From assembly GCF_902705875.1 (NCBI RefSeq), contig NZ_CACSIK010000002.1, positions 62,001 to 126,000 on the forward strand: a DNA stretch of 64,000 nt, in the 5' to 3' direction. The notes under the pieces were generated by a model. The model was not told where the DNA came from, did not search any database, and saw nothing but the letters and a program-made list of their open reading frames with translations. Positions 10,635 through 19,796 of this stretch are shown here, piece by piece; position 1 is the first letter of the stretch, and every line of letters starts with the position of its first letter. A program made the position numbers and the translations under genes. This stretch comes from Zhongshania aliphaticivorans. GTDB lineage: Bacteria > Pseudomonadota > Gammaproteobacteria > Pseudomonadales > Spongiibacteraceae.

Positions 10635-11572
10635 TATTTGCTCTCCTTTGCGGCAGCTAATTCGGACCGTAAATTGTCGGGTGCTAAAGGAAAGTTTAAA
10701 GCTTCGCGTGTATCGTAATATGCCTGCGCGACTGCACGCGCCAAGCTGCGGACACGTAAAATGAAACGTTGTCTTTCTGTAACAGAAATAGCGTGTCTAG
10801 CATCAAGTAAATTGAATGCATGCGATGCTTTCATTACCATTTCATAAGCAGGTAGCGGTAGACCTTTTTCTATAAGGCGTTCACTTTCCTTTTCACAATG
10901 ATCGAACTGCGCGAATAGCTGTGAAGTATCTGCTTCTTCAAAGTTAAAGTGAGACATTTCAACTTCATTTTGGTGGAACACATCGCCGTATGAAACATTG
11001 CCAGCCGGCCCTTTTGTCCAGACCAGATCATAAATACTATCTACGCCCTGTAAGTACATTGCTATGCGCTCTAGGCCGTAAGTTATTTCACCACTAACGG
11101 GATAACACTCAAGACCACCCACCTGTTGAAAGTAAGTAAACTGGGTTACTTCCATACCGTTTAACCAAACCTCCCAGCCAAGCCCCCAGGCCCCGAGTGT
11201 TGGTGATTCCCAGTTGTCTTCAACAAACCGAATGTCGTGTACTTGGGGGTCGATGCCAAGCATTTTCAAAGAGTCTAGATATAGCTCCTGAATATTACTT
11301 GGCGAGGGTTTCATGATGACCTGAAACTGGTAATAGTGTTGAAGCCGGTTGGGGTTGCTACCATAGCGACCATCCGTTGGCCGGCGGCAAGGTTGTACGT
11401 AGGCAGCATTCCACGTTTCAGGGCCGATTGCGCGCAAAAAGGTAGCGGGATGAAAGGTACCGGCGCCGACCTCCATATCCAGCGGCTGTAATAGAACACA
11501 GCCCTGCTCAGCCCAAAATTGTTGTAATGCTAAGATTAGCCCCTGAAAGGTGCTGACGTCTGCCTTACTCAC
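10634..11572 (-). CDS. glyQ: Glycyl-tRNA synthetase alpha subunit
   Basis: The catalytic alpha subunit, recognisable by [44 protein letters not shown] (split by the class II motif 2 arginine) and [19 protein letters not shown]. Two in-frame GTG starts exist. The one at 11584 has no ribosome site, while the one at 11572 follows GGGGAAA at good spacing and gives the family-typical [13 protein letters not shown] start (312 residues), so I choose 11572. It forms an operon with glyS, with stop and start overlapping. It is divergent from djlA, with about 135 bases between them for both promoters. Confidence 0.96.
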   Translation of the reverse strand: MSKADVSTFQGLILALQQFWAEQGCVLLQPLDMEVGAGTFHPATFLRAIGPETWNAAYVQPCRRPTDGRYGSNPNRLQHYYQFQVIMKPSPSNIQELYLDSLKMLGIDPQVHDIRFVEDNWESPTLGAWGLGWEVWLNGMEVTQFTYFQQVGGLECYPVSGEITYGLERIAMYLQGVDSIYDLVWTKGPAGNVSYGDVFHQNEVEMSHFNFEEADTSQLFAQFDHCEKESERLIEKGLPLPAYEMVMKASHAFNLLDARHAISVTERQRFILRVRSLARAVAQAYYDTREALNFPLAPDNLRSELAAAKESK

Positions 11573-11708
11573 GGCTTTCCCCACGAAATAAATAAAGAGG
11601 TGAATTATACAGATATGAAGGCCACTGCGTTAAGACTAAGGCGGTTTCTAGTCGAAGCCATAGTGGACTTGCTATGATTAACAGCTAGATTTTAGGAGAA
11701 AGACTGGA

Positions 11709-12500
11709 ATGGCAAAAATAATTGGTGCGATTTTAGGGTTTTTTGTGGGTGGCCCGCTTTTGGCACTACTGGGTTTCGTTGTTGGGACATTTTTTGATCG
11801 AGGCTTAGGTCAGGCCATGCGTTTTAATTATGGTGCTGAGCGGGAGCGTATTCAAAATATCTTTTTTGACACGGTATTCCGTGTGATGGGCCATATAGCT
11901 AAGGCTGATGGCCGTGTTTGCGAGTCTGAAATTGCGCAAACAGAGGCGATTATCGCTCAGCTGGATCTTACTGGTGCACGACGTCAAGATGCTATAAATC
12001 GTTTTAAACAAGGCAGTGATAGTGGTTTCCAGTTAGAGCCTCAAATATCAGATTTTATGACGGTAGCAAAAAGTCAGCCCTTATTGCGTCAGATGTTGCT
12101 AGAGGCCTTGTTGACGATGGCGTTGGCTGACGGAGAAATGGCTGATGCAGAACGGGATATTGTTAGCCGAGTAGCGGGTTACTTAGGGGTGTCCGCTCAT
12201 GAGTTTAAACGTTTAGTAGATATGGTGATGGCGCAGCGTCAGTTTCATGGCGGTGGCAGTTACTCACAGAGTGAAACCAGTGGCTCTGAGCTTAAAAAGG
12301 CCTACCAAGCTATCGGTGTTGAAGCGTCGGCGTCGGATGCAGAAATAAAGCGAGCTTATCGTAAGTTGATGAGTCAGCATCACCCCGATAAGCTGGTGGC
12401 TAAAGGTGTTCCAGAAGATATGATGAAAATAGCCACAGAAAAGGCCCAAGAAATCCAAGTCGCCTACGATTTAATTAAGAAAAATCGGGGTTCAAAATAG
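11709..12500 (+). CDS. djlA: DnaJ-like membrane co-chaperone DjlA
   Basis: A 263-residue protein with an N-terminal glycine-rich transmembrane helix (residues about 5-28), a TerB-like helical domain (about 50-175) and a C-terminal J domain with the DnaK-stimulating HPD motif at residues 225-227 (RKLMSQHHPDKL). DjlA is anchored in the inner membrane with the J domain in the cytoplasm and modulates DnaK, affecting envelope stress signalling in E. coli. The ribosome site AGGAGA precedes the ATG. It is convergent with yebG, only 30 bases away. Confidence 0.93.
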   Translation: MAKIIGAILGFFVGGPLLALLGFVVGTFFDRGLGQAMRFNYGAERERIQNIFFDTVFRVMGHIAKADGRVCESEIAQTEAIIAQLDLTGARRQDAINRFKQGSDSGFQLEPQISDFMTVAKSQPLLRQMLLEALLTMALADGEMADAERDIVSRVAGYLGVSAHEFKRLVDMVMAQRQFHGGGSYSQSETSGSELKKAYQAIGVEASASDAEIKRAYRKLMSQHHPDKLVAKGVPEDMMKIATEKAQEIQVAYDLIKKNRGSK

Positions 12501-12530
12501 AAAACGGTGCTGGACCCTACGCAACATTAT

Positions 12531-12815
12531 TTAGCCTTGGGCTGATATGGGGCGAATATTGTCAGCTTCTTTCGAGTCAATTTCGTCCAGCGCTTCTACT
12601 TTCCCTTTACAGGCCTGCATAACAGCTTCTTTGTTTTTGGCTAAGAAAATTCCGAATTCTTCGGCCTTAGTTTCGTCAACATCGGGAATATGTTGTTGTA
12701 GCAATGCGCTGAAACCTTCTGCCAACTCCAACATTTTGTCATAGGCATCGGCATCTTTTTTGTTGTCAAACATACTATTGTCCCTATCACACATCCACTT
12801 GGCTACTACCGCCAT
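12531..12815 (-). CDS. yebG: YebG family DNA-damage-inducible protein
   Basis: A 94-residue acidic protein beginning MAVVAKWMCDRD and carrying the KKDADAYDKMLELAE block typical of YebG. YebG is a small SOS-regulated protein of unknown biochemical role. Regulation is visible: a perfect LexA box lies 43 bases upstream of the ATG and overlaps a TTTACA -35-like element. The ribosome site GAGGTGA is strong. Its only close neighbour on the other side of the box is the large PHP lipoprotein gene. The family call rests on length, the conserved block and the SOS box. Confidence 0.88.
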   Translation of the reverse strand: MAVVAKWMCDRDNSMFDNKKDADAYDKMLELAEGFSALLQQHIPDVDETKAEEFGIFLAKNKEAVMQACKGKVEALDEIDSKEADNIRPISAQG

Positions 12816-12858
12816 ACGTCACCTCGTCTGATTATTGAACGGTATTGAATTTAATATT

Positions 12859-12878
12859 TACTGTATGTAAATACAGTT
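12859..12878. promoter_or_regulatory. LexA (SOS) box
   Basis: TACTGTATGTAAATACAGTT contains CTGT-N8-ACAG at 12861-12876, an excellent match to the gammaproteobacterial LexA operator. It lies 43 bases upstream of yebG and about 110 bases upstream of the divergent lipoprotein gene, so it could control one or both. Confidence 0.9.
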
Positions 12879-12987
12879 GTTTGTGCAAGTAATATTTTTA
12901 GAAGTAGTGAGCTTGTTGCTGATTCACGCGAATGTCATGGACATTTGCTATCTTCGCGGCCTTAATTCTATAGCCGCAGCGAAATTT

Positions 12988-15756
12988 ATGAACCCGTTCT
13001 TAAGACTAGCTAGTTTGTTATTTTATTTCGGACTGCTGACAGCTTGCGGCGGCAACAGTGTTAACACTAGTGAGCAGTCATCGTCCGATGACTCATCTCA
13101 GCCCGATCCGAGCCAGTTAACTATTACTGGTGGGGACGAAATAGCATCTAATTCACAACATACTTTGCGTGCAACACCAGAGGCGAATACGTCGGGCACA
13201 TGGCAGTGGCAATTTGATAGTGCTTTGCTCGATGTGAATTTGGTTGAGATGGATGGTGATCGTTTGAGCTATGTGGCGCCCGATGTAAATCAAACTACGG
13301 AACTGAATTTTAGTTTGGAGCGAGTACTTTCGGGTGGGCAAGTGGAAGTCGGCAGTAAAAAAGTCACTGTTTTTCCTGAAGATGACGTCACTAAGCAACC
13401 TCAAATAACAAGTAGTGAGGATACCTCAGGCAATGAAGCGGATGAAATTCAGCTTTCTGTTCAGGCCTTAGCACAGAGTGGCCGCAGTATTCGTTCAGTT
13501 AAATGGCAGCAAAAGTCTGGACCAGTTGCACAAGTCATCAGTGTTGATGATCAAGATGTGTTTGTTATCCAACTACCACAGGTGGAAACAGATCAAGTCA
13601 TTGTTGTGACTGTTTTAGTGCAGGATAGTGGTGGATTTGCTGCGAGTGCTGAAATTGAAATACAGGTGTTTGATACCCTTGATAATCAGCTACCCGAGGT
13701 GGAAGCTGGTGCGGATCAAGAGGTTATGGCTAATGAGCTTGTCTATTTAGAGGGTATGGCTAGCGATGGCGACGGCGAGGTTTCAGCCGTTTTCTGGGAG
13801 ATACTAGCGCCTTATGCTGAGTTAGAGGTAAATCAAGCCGACACCTTAACCGCGAATTTTACTGCACCCAATGTGACCAATGACGTTGATTTACAGCTTC
13901 GCTTAACGGCATTTGATGATGCTGGAGCTTCTGCTTCTGATATGCTGACTATTCGAGTTTTGGCCGTTGAAAATCAACCTCCGTTTATAAAAGATGCCTA
14001 TGTAGACCCTGGTGTCGCTTATAGTGGCGAGACTATTCAGCTTGTTGCCGTTGGGCAGGATCCCGATGGTAATGCACTGACCTATGAGTGGCATCAAATG
14101 GTTGGTGATGAGCAAGCCTTGCTGACTATTCATCAAGATATAGATGGTAATGCGAGTGCCAGTTTACCGATTCTTAGCAAGAATGAAGTTTTTGAATTAG
14201 AGCTCTTATTAAGTGATGGAGTAAGTACGGCCAGCAAGCTAGTAAGTTTCCAGGGGGTGGCTAGGAACGCAGCTGCGCCTGACCCCTTGTCATGCCTATT
14301 ACAGCCAATGGCATCTGGTTGTCCTCTGGCACCACTCGCTCCAGTTTTGGACCCTGATGCATTTGTCGCCTGTACCGGTGATATTGCGAACACTGAATGT
14401 ATTTTTGTCCAAATTGCTGGCCCTGCAGTGTTGGCTTGCATTGACAACCCAAGCCCTCAAACGTGTGGGACAGCGTTGACCAGTATTACCGATCCTAGCT
14501 ATGTCTTAGAACAACTTGGTGAAGAAGATTCGGCTGGGTCCTGCAACCCTGCTTATGATGACAATAGTTTTGAGCATTATGCGGGTGCACTCCATGAGCA
14601 TACGGCTTATTCAGATGGTACGTTTTTAACCCGCCCCGCCGATGTGTATGCGCGTGTTAAAGCATCTGGCTTAGATTTTGTGGGCAGCTCTGATCACTCA
14701 GATAATATGGGTCTTCCGCTTTCTGTTGGTCGTGGTGACTGTGCTCCGGAAGAGTTTTTTGATTGCTTCTTATTTGTGGATCCAGATAATCGTAGCGATG
14801 CATTTGTAAAATGGCAGGCAACACAGGAGCAAGCACTGGCTGCAAGCGATGAAACGTTCACGGCATTTCGTGGTTTTGAATGGACTTCTGATCGCTTTGG
14901 ACACGCTAATGTGTTCTTTTCTCGTAATATTATCAACGCCAAGACTGGGCCTGGTTATGCGGTAAGTATGGTGCGCTTTTGGGAATGGTTCTCCTATCCT
15001 GCACAATTTGGCGGTGGTTCTGATGGTTTGCTGAGTTTTAATCACCCTGGTCGTGAAGATGCAATAGAGAGTTTTGTTGAGTATTTCGGCGGCGATCCAG
15101 GTTTCACGTTTAATGATTTTCGCTATGTCCCCGCTGCAGATTATAGAACGGTGGGTATAGAGGTATTTGGTAAAGGAAGCGAATACGATAGTGATGGTCC
15201 CGGTGGTAGTTGGTTAAGCTATGCTTTAGATAAGGGTTGGTATTTAGCCCCGGTAGGATCTGAGGATCATCATGATACTCGCTGGGGTGATGGTGACCTA
15301 CCTAAGACTGTTTTCATTGCGCGTTCTAATAGTCGAGATGATTTGCGCGAGGCTATGTTGGCGAGAAGGTTTTATGCGGTTGCTCAGAACTACAACGATA
15401 TTCGTCTGGATTTTAGCGTAGACAATCACGTTATGGGCTCGCGATTACGACGTACAGTAGGTACTGAGCTTCTCGTGAAGGCAAGTATGTTGTCGAATGG
15501 CACCCTTGTAACTGCGCCGCGGTTTGAGTTAATTGGGCCTGATAACACCGTGTTGGATTCTAGCGCGGGTTCGACATGGGAAACACGCTTGGGATTCAGC
15601 TCTGATGTAAAGTATGTCTTCTTGCGTGTACTTGATGGCGATCGCCCGATAGCGTTTTCAGCGCCAATTTGGTTACAAGAAGGCACCGAGCCATTACCAC
15701 AATGCTTTGTGCCTCAAGTTTGGACGGATGAATCTATGGTGTTGCCGGTACTCTAG
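12988..15756 (+). CDS. Secreted lipoprotein with Ig/PKD-like repeats and a PHP-type phosphoesterase domain
   Basis: A 922-residue predicted lipoprotein. From the ATG at 12988 the signal peptide ends in the lipobox LLTAC (Cys20). Longer in-frame starts exist (for example ATG 12937) but would bury the signal; no start has a clear ribosome site. Residues about 40-430 form beta-rich Ig/PKD-like repeats (LPEVEAGADQEV, QPPFIKDAYVDPG, DPDGNALTYEW). A cysteine-rich stretch covers about 430-530. The C-terminal half resembles DUF3604/PHP phosphoesterases: HEH at 536-538, SDHSDN near 569, NHPGR at 685-689 and EDHHD at 759-763 are plausible metal ligands. It probably sits on the outer membrane surface or in the periplasm. 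The substrate is unknown. The SOS box upstream makes damage-linked expression possible. Confidence 0.75.
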   Translation: MNPFLRLASLLFYFGLLTACGGNSVNTSEQSSSDDSSQPDPSQLTITGGDEIASNSQHTLRATPEANTSGTWQWQFDSALLDVNLVEMDGDRLSYVAPDVNQTTELNFSLERVLSGGQVEVGSKKVTVFPEDDVTKQPQITSSEDTSGNEADEIQLSVQALAQSGRSIRSVKWQQKSGPVAQVISVDDQDVFVIQLPQVETDQVIVVTVLVQDSGGFAASAEIEIQVFDTLDNQLPEVEAGADQEVMANELVYLEGMASDGDGEVSAVFWEILAPYAELEVNQADTLTANFTAPNVTNDVDLQLRLTAFDDAGASASDMLTIRVLAVENQPPFIKDAYVDPGVAYSGETIQLVAVGQDPDGNALTYEWHQMVGDEQALLTIHQDIDGNASASLPILSKNEVFELELLLSDGVSTASKLVSFQGVARNAAAPDPLSCLLQPMASGCPLAPLAPVLDPDAFVACTGDIANTECIFVQIAGPAVLACIDNPSPQTCGTALTSITDPSYVLEQLGEEDSAGSCNPAYDDNSFEHYAGALHEHTAYSDGTFLTRPADVYARVKASGLDFVGSSDHSDNMGLPLSVGRGDCAPEEFFDCFLFVDPDNRSDAFVKWQATQEQALAASDETFTAFRGFEWTSDRFGHANVFFSRNIINAKTGPGYAVSMVRFWEWFSYPAQFGGGSDGLLSFNHPGREDAIESFVEYFGGDPGFTFNDFRYVPAADYRTVGIEVFGKGSEYDSDGPGGSWLSYALDKGWYLAPVGSEDHHDTRWGDGDLPKTVFIARSNSRDDLREAMLARRFYAVAQNYNDIRLDFSVDNHVMGSRLRRTVGTELLVKASMLSNGTLVTAPRFELIGPDNTVLDSSAGSTWETRLGFSSDVKYVFLRVLDGDRPIAFSAPIWLQEGTEPLPQCFVPQVWTDESMVLPVL

Positions 15757-15759
15757 ATT

Positions 15760-17637
15760 TTAAACGTGCTGACTTGTTTGCATTTCAGCATAGCGCTTGG
15801 CCCACGATACAAACTGGTCTGTTGGTAGCGGCGGAGAATACAGAAAACCTTGTACCATATCGCAATGACGTTCACGTAATATGCGTCGTTGGTGCAGGTT
15901 TTCAACGCCTTCTGCAATAACGGTCATGTTAAAGCTGTGACCCATGGCGATAATGGCATTGGTCAGTGTAACGCTGTCGTTACAGTTATCAATATCGTGT
16001 ACAAAGCTGCGGTCTATTTTTAATGTATCAAAGGGATAGCGCTTAAGATAACTGAGTGAGGCGTAGCCAGTACCAAAATCATCAAGTGATAAGTGAACCC
16101 CTAGTTTTTTGAGCTGCATGAAGGTGTCGCGGATCTCTGCCGTATCATTTATCAATAGACCCTCGGTAATTTCCAGTTCTAATCGTGATGCAGGCAAACC
16201 GCTTTGGCGAAGTGCAAAACGGACACTTTCAACAATATCACCATCAATAAATTGTTTAGCTGAAATATTAACCGCAACTGTTAGCGGCGGTAAGTCGGTC
16301 TGAGACCAAGTGACGACTTGCTTACAAGCATGTTCTAGCACCCACTTGCCAATGCCGATGATTAAACCGCTCTGTTCGGCAACAGAGATAAACTGATCGG
16401 GGCCGGGATTCCTCAAATCGGTATTTTGCCAGCGTAACAGTACTTCTACTCCGCTTAAGCTATTAGTTTTGAGATCAATAACGGGTTGATAGTAAAGTTT
16501 GAATTCATCACGATCGATGGCATAACGCAGATGATTTTCTATTTCTAAGCGTTTTTCGGTTTCGCTACTCATCCCCTCTTCATAAAAGCTGAACCGGTCT
16601 CCTCCCATCTCTTTTGCATTGAACATTGCGGCTTCAGCACGCCGCATAAGTACTGTGCTATCGGCACCATCATCGGGGTATTGGCAGAGGCCGAGACTCG
16701 CCGATATATTGACTTCATGTTGATCAATAAAGTAAGGGGTACGGCATTGCTCGAGAACTGTATTAGCTAGATTTTGAGCCTCTATGCTACTGTTAGATGC
16801 GTTAAGGATGATTAGAAATTCGTCGGCACCTAAATGCGCCAGTACTTGATCTTCGCTTACGCTGTGTCGTAAACGTTCGGTTGTTTCTATAAATATTCTA
16901 TCAACAACTTGGTGACCCAAAGAATCATTGATATATCGAATACGATCTAAATCAATATGAATGAGAATAAAATGACTATCACCATGGTTTTGTTCATTAA
17001 TGGTTGATTGCAGTGCGCGAAGGGCAAAATGTCGATTGGGTAGACCGGTTAGGACGTTGTAGTGTTCACGAATGAATAATCGATCTGCAATGGCTTTATG
17101 CTCAGAAATATCTTCAATTGAAATAACAACACGGGACAAATCACCGTTATCTTCAAGGATCGGGGCAATGGTTGCTGCGACATAATCACTCCCTTCTGCA
17201 TTCTGAAAACGTAGCTCTCCTCGCCACTCTCGCTTATCGCTTATCGCTTGGTTGACGAGCTTGCGTGTTTCTTCAGGCACGTTTTCTTGCCAATACTGAT
17301 CAAGTGAAAAAACATCGACATTGGCAACCATCTTTTCAAGTGATGGGTGGTTAGTGTTTAAAAAAAGAATATTAAGTTGGTTATCCAGCATCAGAAAAGC
17401 TGAAGAGCTGTGTTCTATAAGCTGTTGTTGAAGTGCATTGGTATCGGCAAGCTGGCGATGGCGTGTTTGTTGACGCTCTAGGCGATTGCTTAACATGAAG
17501 GCAATAACAAAAGTGCAGCCAAGGAGTGTGGCTAAGGTGAGTAACGCGGGGTCGTAAGGTGTGTTAAAACCAAAATATACTACGGCTGCAATAGCTGCAG
17601 AGACGGTTAATGCTATGGCGAGGTAAAGGTGTGCCAT
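15760..17637 (-). CDS. PAS-GGDEF-EAL cyclic-di-GMP protein
   Basis: A 625-residue inner-membrane signalling protein. Two transmembrane helices lie at about residues 5-22 and 32-50, followed by a short coiled stretch, a PAS domain (about 72-185), GGDEF (about 190-350) and EAL (about 365-615). The GGDEF active-site motif is GADEF (270-274), so cyclase activity may be reduced. The EAL motif is EVLLR (398-402), and the other catalytic elements are intact: NISAKQF, ELEITEG, DDFGTGYASL, AEGVE and VQGFLY. I infer mainly c-di-GMP phosphodiesterase activity, possibly GTP-modulated. It is convergent with the lipoprotein gene, with 3 bases between stops. The signal sensed is unknown. Confidence 0.9.
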   Translation of the reverse strand: MAHLYLAIALTVSAAIAAVVYFGFNTPYDPALLTLATLLGCTFVIAFMLSNRLERQQTRHRQLADTNALQQQLIEHSSSAFLMLDNQLNILFLNTNHPSLEKMVANVDVFSLDQYWQENVPEETRKLVNQAISDKREWRGELRFQNAEGSDYVAATIAPILEDNGDLSRVVISIEDISEHKAIADRLFIREHYNVLTGLPNRHFALRALQSTINEQNHGDSHFILIHIDLDRIRYINDSLGHQVVDRIFIETTERLRHSVSEDQVLAHLGADEFLIILNASNSSIEAQNLANTVLEQCRTPYFIDQHEVNISASLGLCQYPDDGADSTVLMRRAEAAMFNAKEMGGDRFSFYEEGMSSETEKRLEIENHLRYAIDRDEFKLYYQPVIDLKTNSLSGVEVLLRWQNTDLRNPGPDQFISVAEQSGLIIGIGKWVLEHACKQVVTWSQTDLPPLTVAVNISAKQFIDGDIVESVRFALRQSGLPASRLELEITEGLLINDTAEIRDTFMQLKKLGVHLSLDDFGTGYASLSYLKRYPFDTLKIDRSFVHDIDNCNDSVTLTNAIIAMGHSFNMTVIAEGVENLHQRRILRERHCDMVQGFLYSPPLPTDQFVSWAKRYAEMQTSQHV

Positions 17638-17687
17638 TAAAAAGCTCTTATAAGTTTAAGGCTTATCGTTGAGAGTATAGGCCAAGA

Positions 17688-18299
17688 CTACGCCACGTTG
17701 TTATTTTGCGCCTTGCTTGCTAACAGCATTGCAACGGGTGCGGTACTTGATGGTTCCTTCAACGATGTTTCTTGATAATAGCGTATTTTTAGGCTTTTGA
17801 ACTGTGCGCGAAGTTCATTTTTGTCTAAGTAAAAGCGGTTATTTGTTTTATGGTGGTTCGAGTTACCCGTTGTTGTATCAGATCTTAAGAAGGTTTGATA
17901 AAAAAGCAGGCCGCCAGGTTTTAATGCTTGGACAATCTTGGCCAGCAATGGCCGGTGAAGAAAATAGCTGACGACAATGACATCATATTGCTTGTCTCCA
18001 ATACCGTCATTTTCGATGTCTACACAGTGGGTATTGATGTTGAGTTCGTGCTGGCGTGCGAAAGTATGTAACCGTGCCAGCGCAACATCTGATATATCTA
18101 CAGCATCACACTCCAAGCCGCATTTTGCGAGTTGGATGGCATTTCGACCTAGACCACACGCCAAGTCTAGCGCATAGCCTTTGTCTGGTAGTAAATCAAG
18201 GTGCTGTAGCAGTACTTCGCAGGCAGGGCTGCCGAGCTCGCGTTCGCTGTGGCGGCGGTTCCATTTTGTTTGACTGTCTGATTCAAGTAATTTTGACAT
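17688..18299 (-). CDS. SAM-dependent methyltransferase (TehB-like class I)
   Basis: A 203-residue class I methyltransferase, with motif I LDLACGLGRNAIQLA, motif II-like CDAVDISDVAL, and the LKPGGLLFYQTFLR strand after the active site. The reading frame is open to 18395, but that would overlap trkH by 88 bases; the ATG at 18299 lies 8 bases after the trkH stop and gives the usual N-terminus (MSKLLESDSQTKWNRRH). It resembles the TehB/tellurite-resistance and thiopurine-type group. The substrate cannot be told from sequence. Probably the last gene of the trkA-trkH transcript. Confidence 0.82.
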   Translation of the reverse strand: MSKLLESDSQTKWNRRHSERELGSPACEVLLQHLDLLPDKGYALDLACGLGRNAIQLAKCGLECDAVDISDVALARLHTFARQHELNINTHCVDIENDGIGDKQYDVIVVSYFLHRPLLAKIVQALKPGGLLFYQTFLRSDTTTGNSNHHKTNNRFYLDKNELRAQFKSLKIRYYQETSLKEPSSTAPVAMLLASKAQNNNVA

Positions 18300-18307
18300 A
18301 GCGTTGA

Positions 18308-19756
18308 CTAACGTCGCCAAAATGAGGGTAAGAATAGAACTAAGAGGGTGAAAATTTCTAATCGTCCCAAGAGCATGGCATAGCACAGTATCCATTTTCC
18401 GGCGTCACTGACACTGCGATAGCTTGCGGCAACCTCACCGAGACCAGGCCCCATATTGTTTATGGCGGCGGCAGTGGCTGAAAAAGCACTGAGAGCATCG
18501 AGACCGCAGGCCATCATTGCTAGGGTGATCATGATAAAAGAGATCATATAAATGCCGACAAAACTCCATACGGCACTAACAATTTTAGCCTCTACACGAT
18601 GACTACCTATTTTTAGGGGGATGACGGCATTGGGGTGAATAAGTTGCTTCATTTCCCGAATACCTTGTTTAGCAATAAGCATGACCCTCACTACTTTCAT
18701 GCCGCCACCGGTAGATCCCGCACAGCCACCAATGAACGACAGCATGATAACGGCAACGGGTAAAAAGCTGGGCCAAATTGAGAAGTCTTCGGCGCCGAAT
18801 CCGGCCGTGGTGACCACAGAGATTGTGTGAAACACACCATGGATAATACTGTCTTGTAGTGCATAGGTGCCGCTGAAATATAGGTAAATAGAAATAGTCA
18901 GTGTGGCAATAGCAACAATGATGAGATAGAAGCTGGTTTCAGAATCCTTTAAGTAATAGAAAATTGAACGTGACCGCCAAACATGAAAGTGGATGGTAAA
19001 ACTTAAGGCGGCAAATAACATAAAACCGCTGCATATCATTAATATTAGAGGGCTTTGAAAATATCCCATACTGGCATCGTGGGTAGAAAAGCCACCAATC
19101 GCTACGGTGGAAAAAGAGTGGGTTATAGCATCAAAAAAACTCATTCCCGCGAGCCAATACGCAAGGGTGCAAACTAAGGTAAGCGCAACATACATAAGGA
19201 ATAGTATTTTTGCTGTGCCAGTAATACGAGGGGTGAGTTTATTATCTTTTACTGGGCCGGGTATTTCAGCACGGTAGAGCTGCATTCCACCAATACCCAG
19301 TATAGGCAGTATTGCCACTGCAATGACAATGATCCCTATCCCGCCCAACCATTGTAAAAATTGCCGGTAGAATAGGATGGAAATGGGAAGTTCATCCAAC
19401 CCGGTAATGACGGTTGCACCCGTAGTGGTGAGGCCGGATATAGACTCAAATACCGCGTCGCTGACAGACAGTCCAGGGTTGTCAGCAAGGTAAAAAGGTA
19501 GCGCTCCAAATAGGCCCAATACTGTCCAAAATAAGGAAACAATAAGGAATCCGTCGCGAATACTCAGCTCATGGCGTTGATTGACGTTAGCTAACCAAAA
19601 AAGTAAGCCACCACTAAATGTTAGCGCAAATGCAGTGACAAAGGCATTGAGAGCACCGTCGTTTAGCCATGCGGAAATCACCGCAGGAACAGCCATCGTT
19701 AAGCTGAATATCATTAATAATACGCCGATAATTCGGCCTATGATTCTCAGATGCAT
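18308..19756 (-). CDS. trkH: Trk potassium uptake system membrane subunit TrkH
   Basis: A 482-residue polytopic protein with about ten to twelve hydrophobic segments and four selectivity-filter-like loops, including TTTGATVITGL, TVAIGGFSTHD, TTAGFGAEDF and the late NNMGPGLGE. The conserved GCAGSTGGGMKVVR segment is present. TrkH conducts potassium into the cell and is gated by TrkA. It follows trkA by 40 bases on the same strand. Length is normal for TrkH/TrkG. The ATG at 19756 starts MHLRIIGRIIGVLLM, leading directly into the first helix. Confidence 0.95.
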   Translation of the reverse strand: MHLRIIGRIIGVLLMIFSLTMAVPAVISAWLNDGALNAFVTAFALTFSGGLLFWLANVNQRHELSIRDGFLIVSLFWTVLGLFGALPFYLADNPGLSVSDAVFESISGLTTTGATVITGLDELPISILFYRQFLQWLGGIGIIVIAVAILPILGIGGMQLYRAEIPGPVKDNKLTPRITGTAKILFLMYVALTLVCTLAYWLAGMSFFDAITHSFSTVAIGGFSTHDASMGYFQSPLILMICSGFMLFAALSFTIHFHVWRSRSIFYYLKDSETSFYLIIVAIATLTISIYLYFSGTYALQDSIIHGVFHTISVVTTAGFGAEDFSIWPSFLPVAVIMLSFIGGCAGSTGGGMKVVRVMLIAKQGIREMKQLIHPNAVIPLKIGSHRVEAKIVSAVWSFVGIYMISFIMITLAMMACGLDALSAFSATAAAINNMGPGLGEVAASYRSVSDAGKWILCYAMLLGRLEIFTLLVLFLPSFWRR

Positions 19757-19796
19757 AAAACCAAGCGCCCCAATGTGTGGGGGAAGTTATTTGTCA

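Noticed and set aside
17860-17875. GGTTCGAG-like T-loop sequences (also near 7965 and 10145) suggesting tRNA genes
   Set aside because: All lie inside confident protein-coding genes and no cloverleaf arms can be drawn around them.
18300-18395. Longer methyltransferase start at 18395
   Set aside because: It would overlap trkH by 88 bases and adds residues not typical of the family; the ATG at 18299 fits better.
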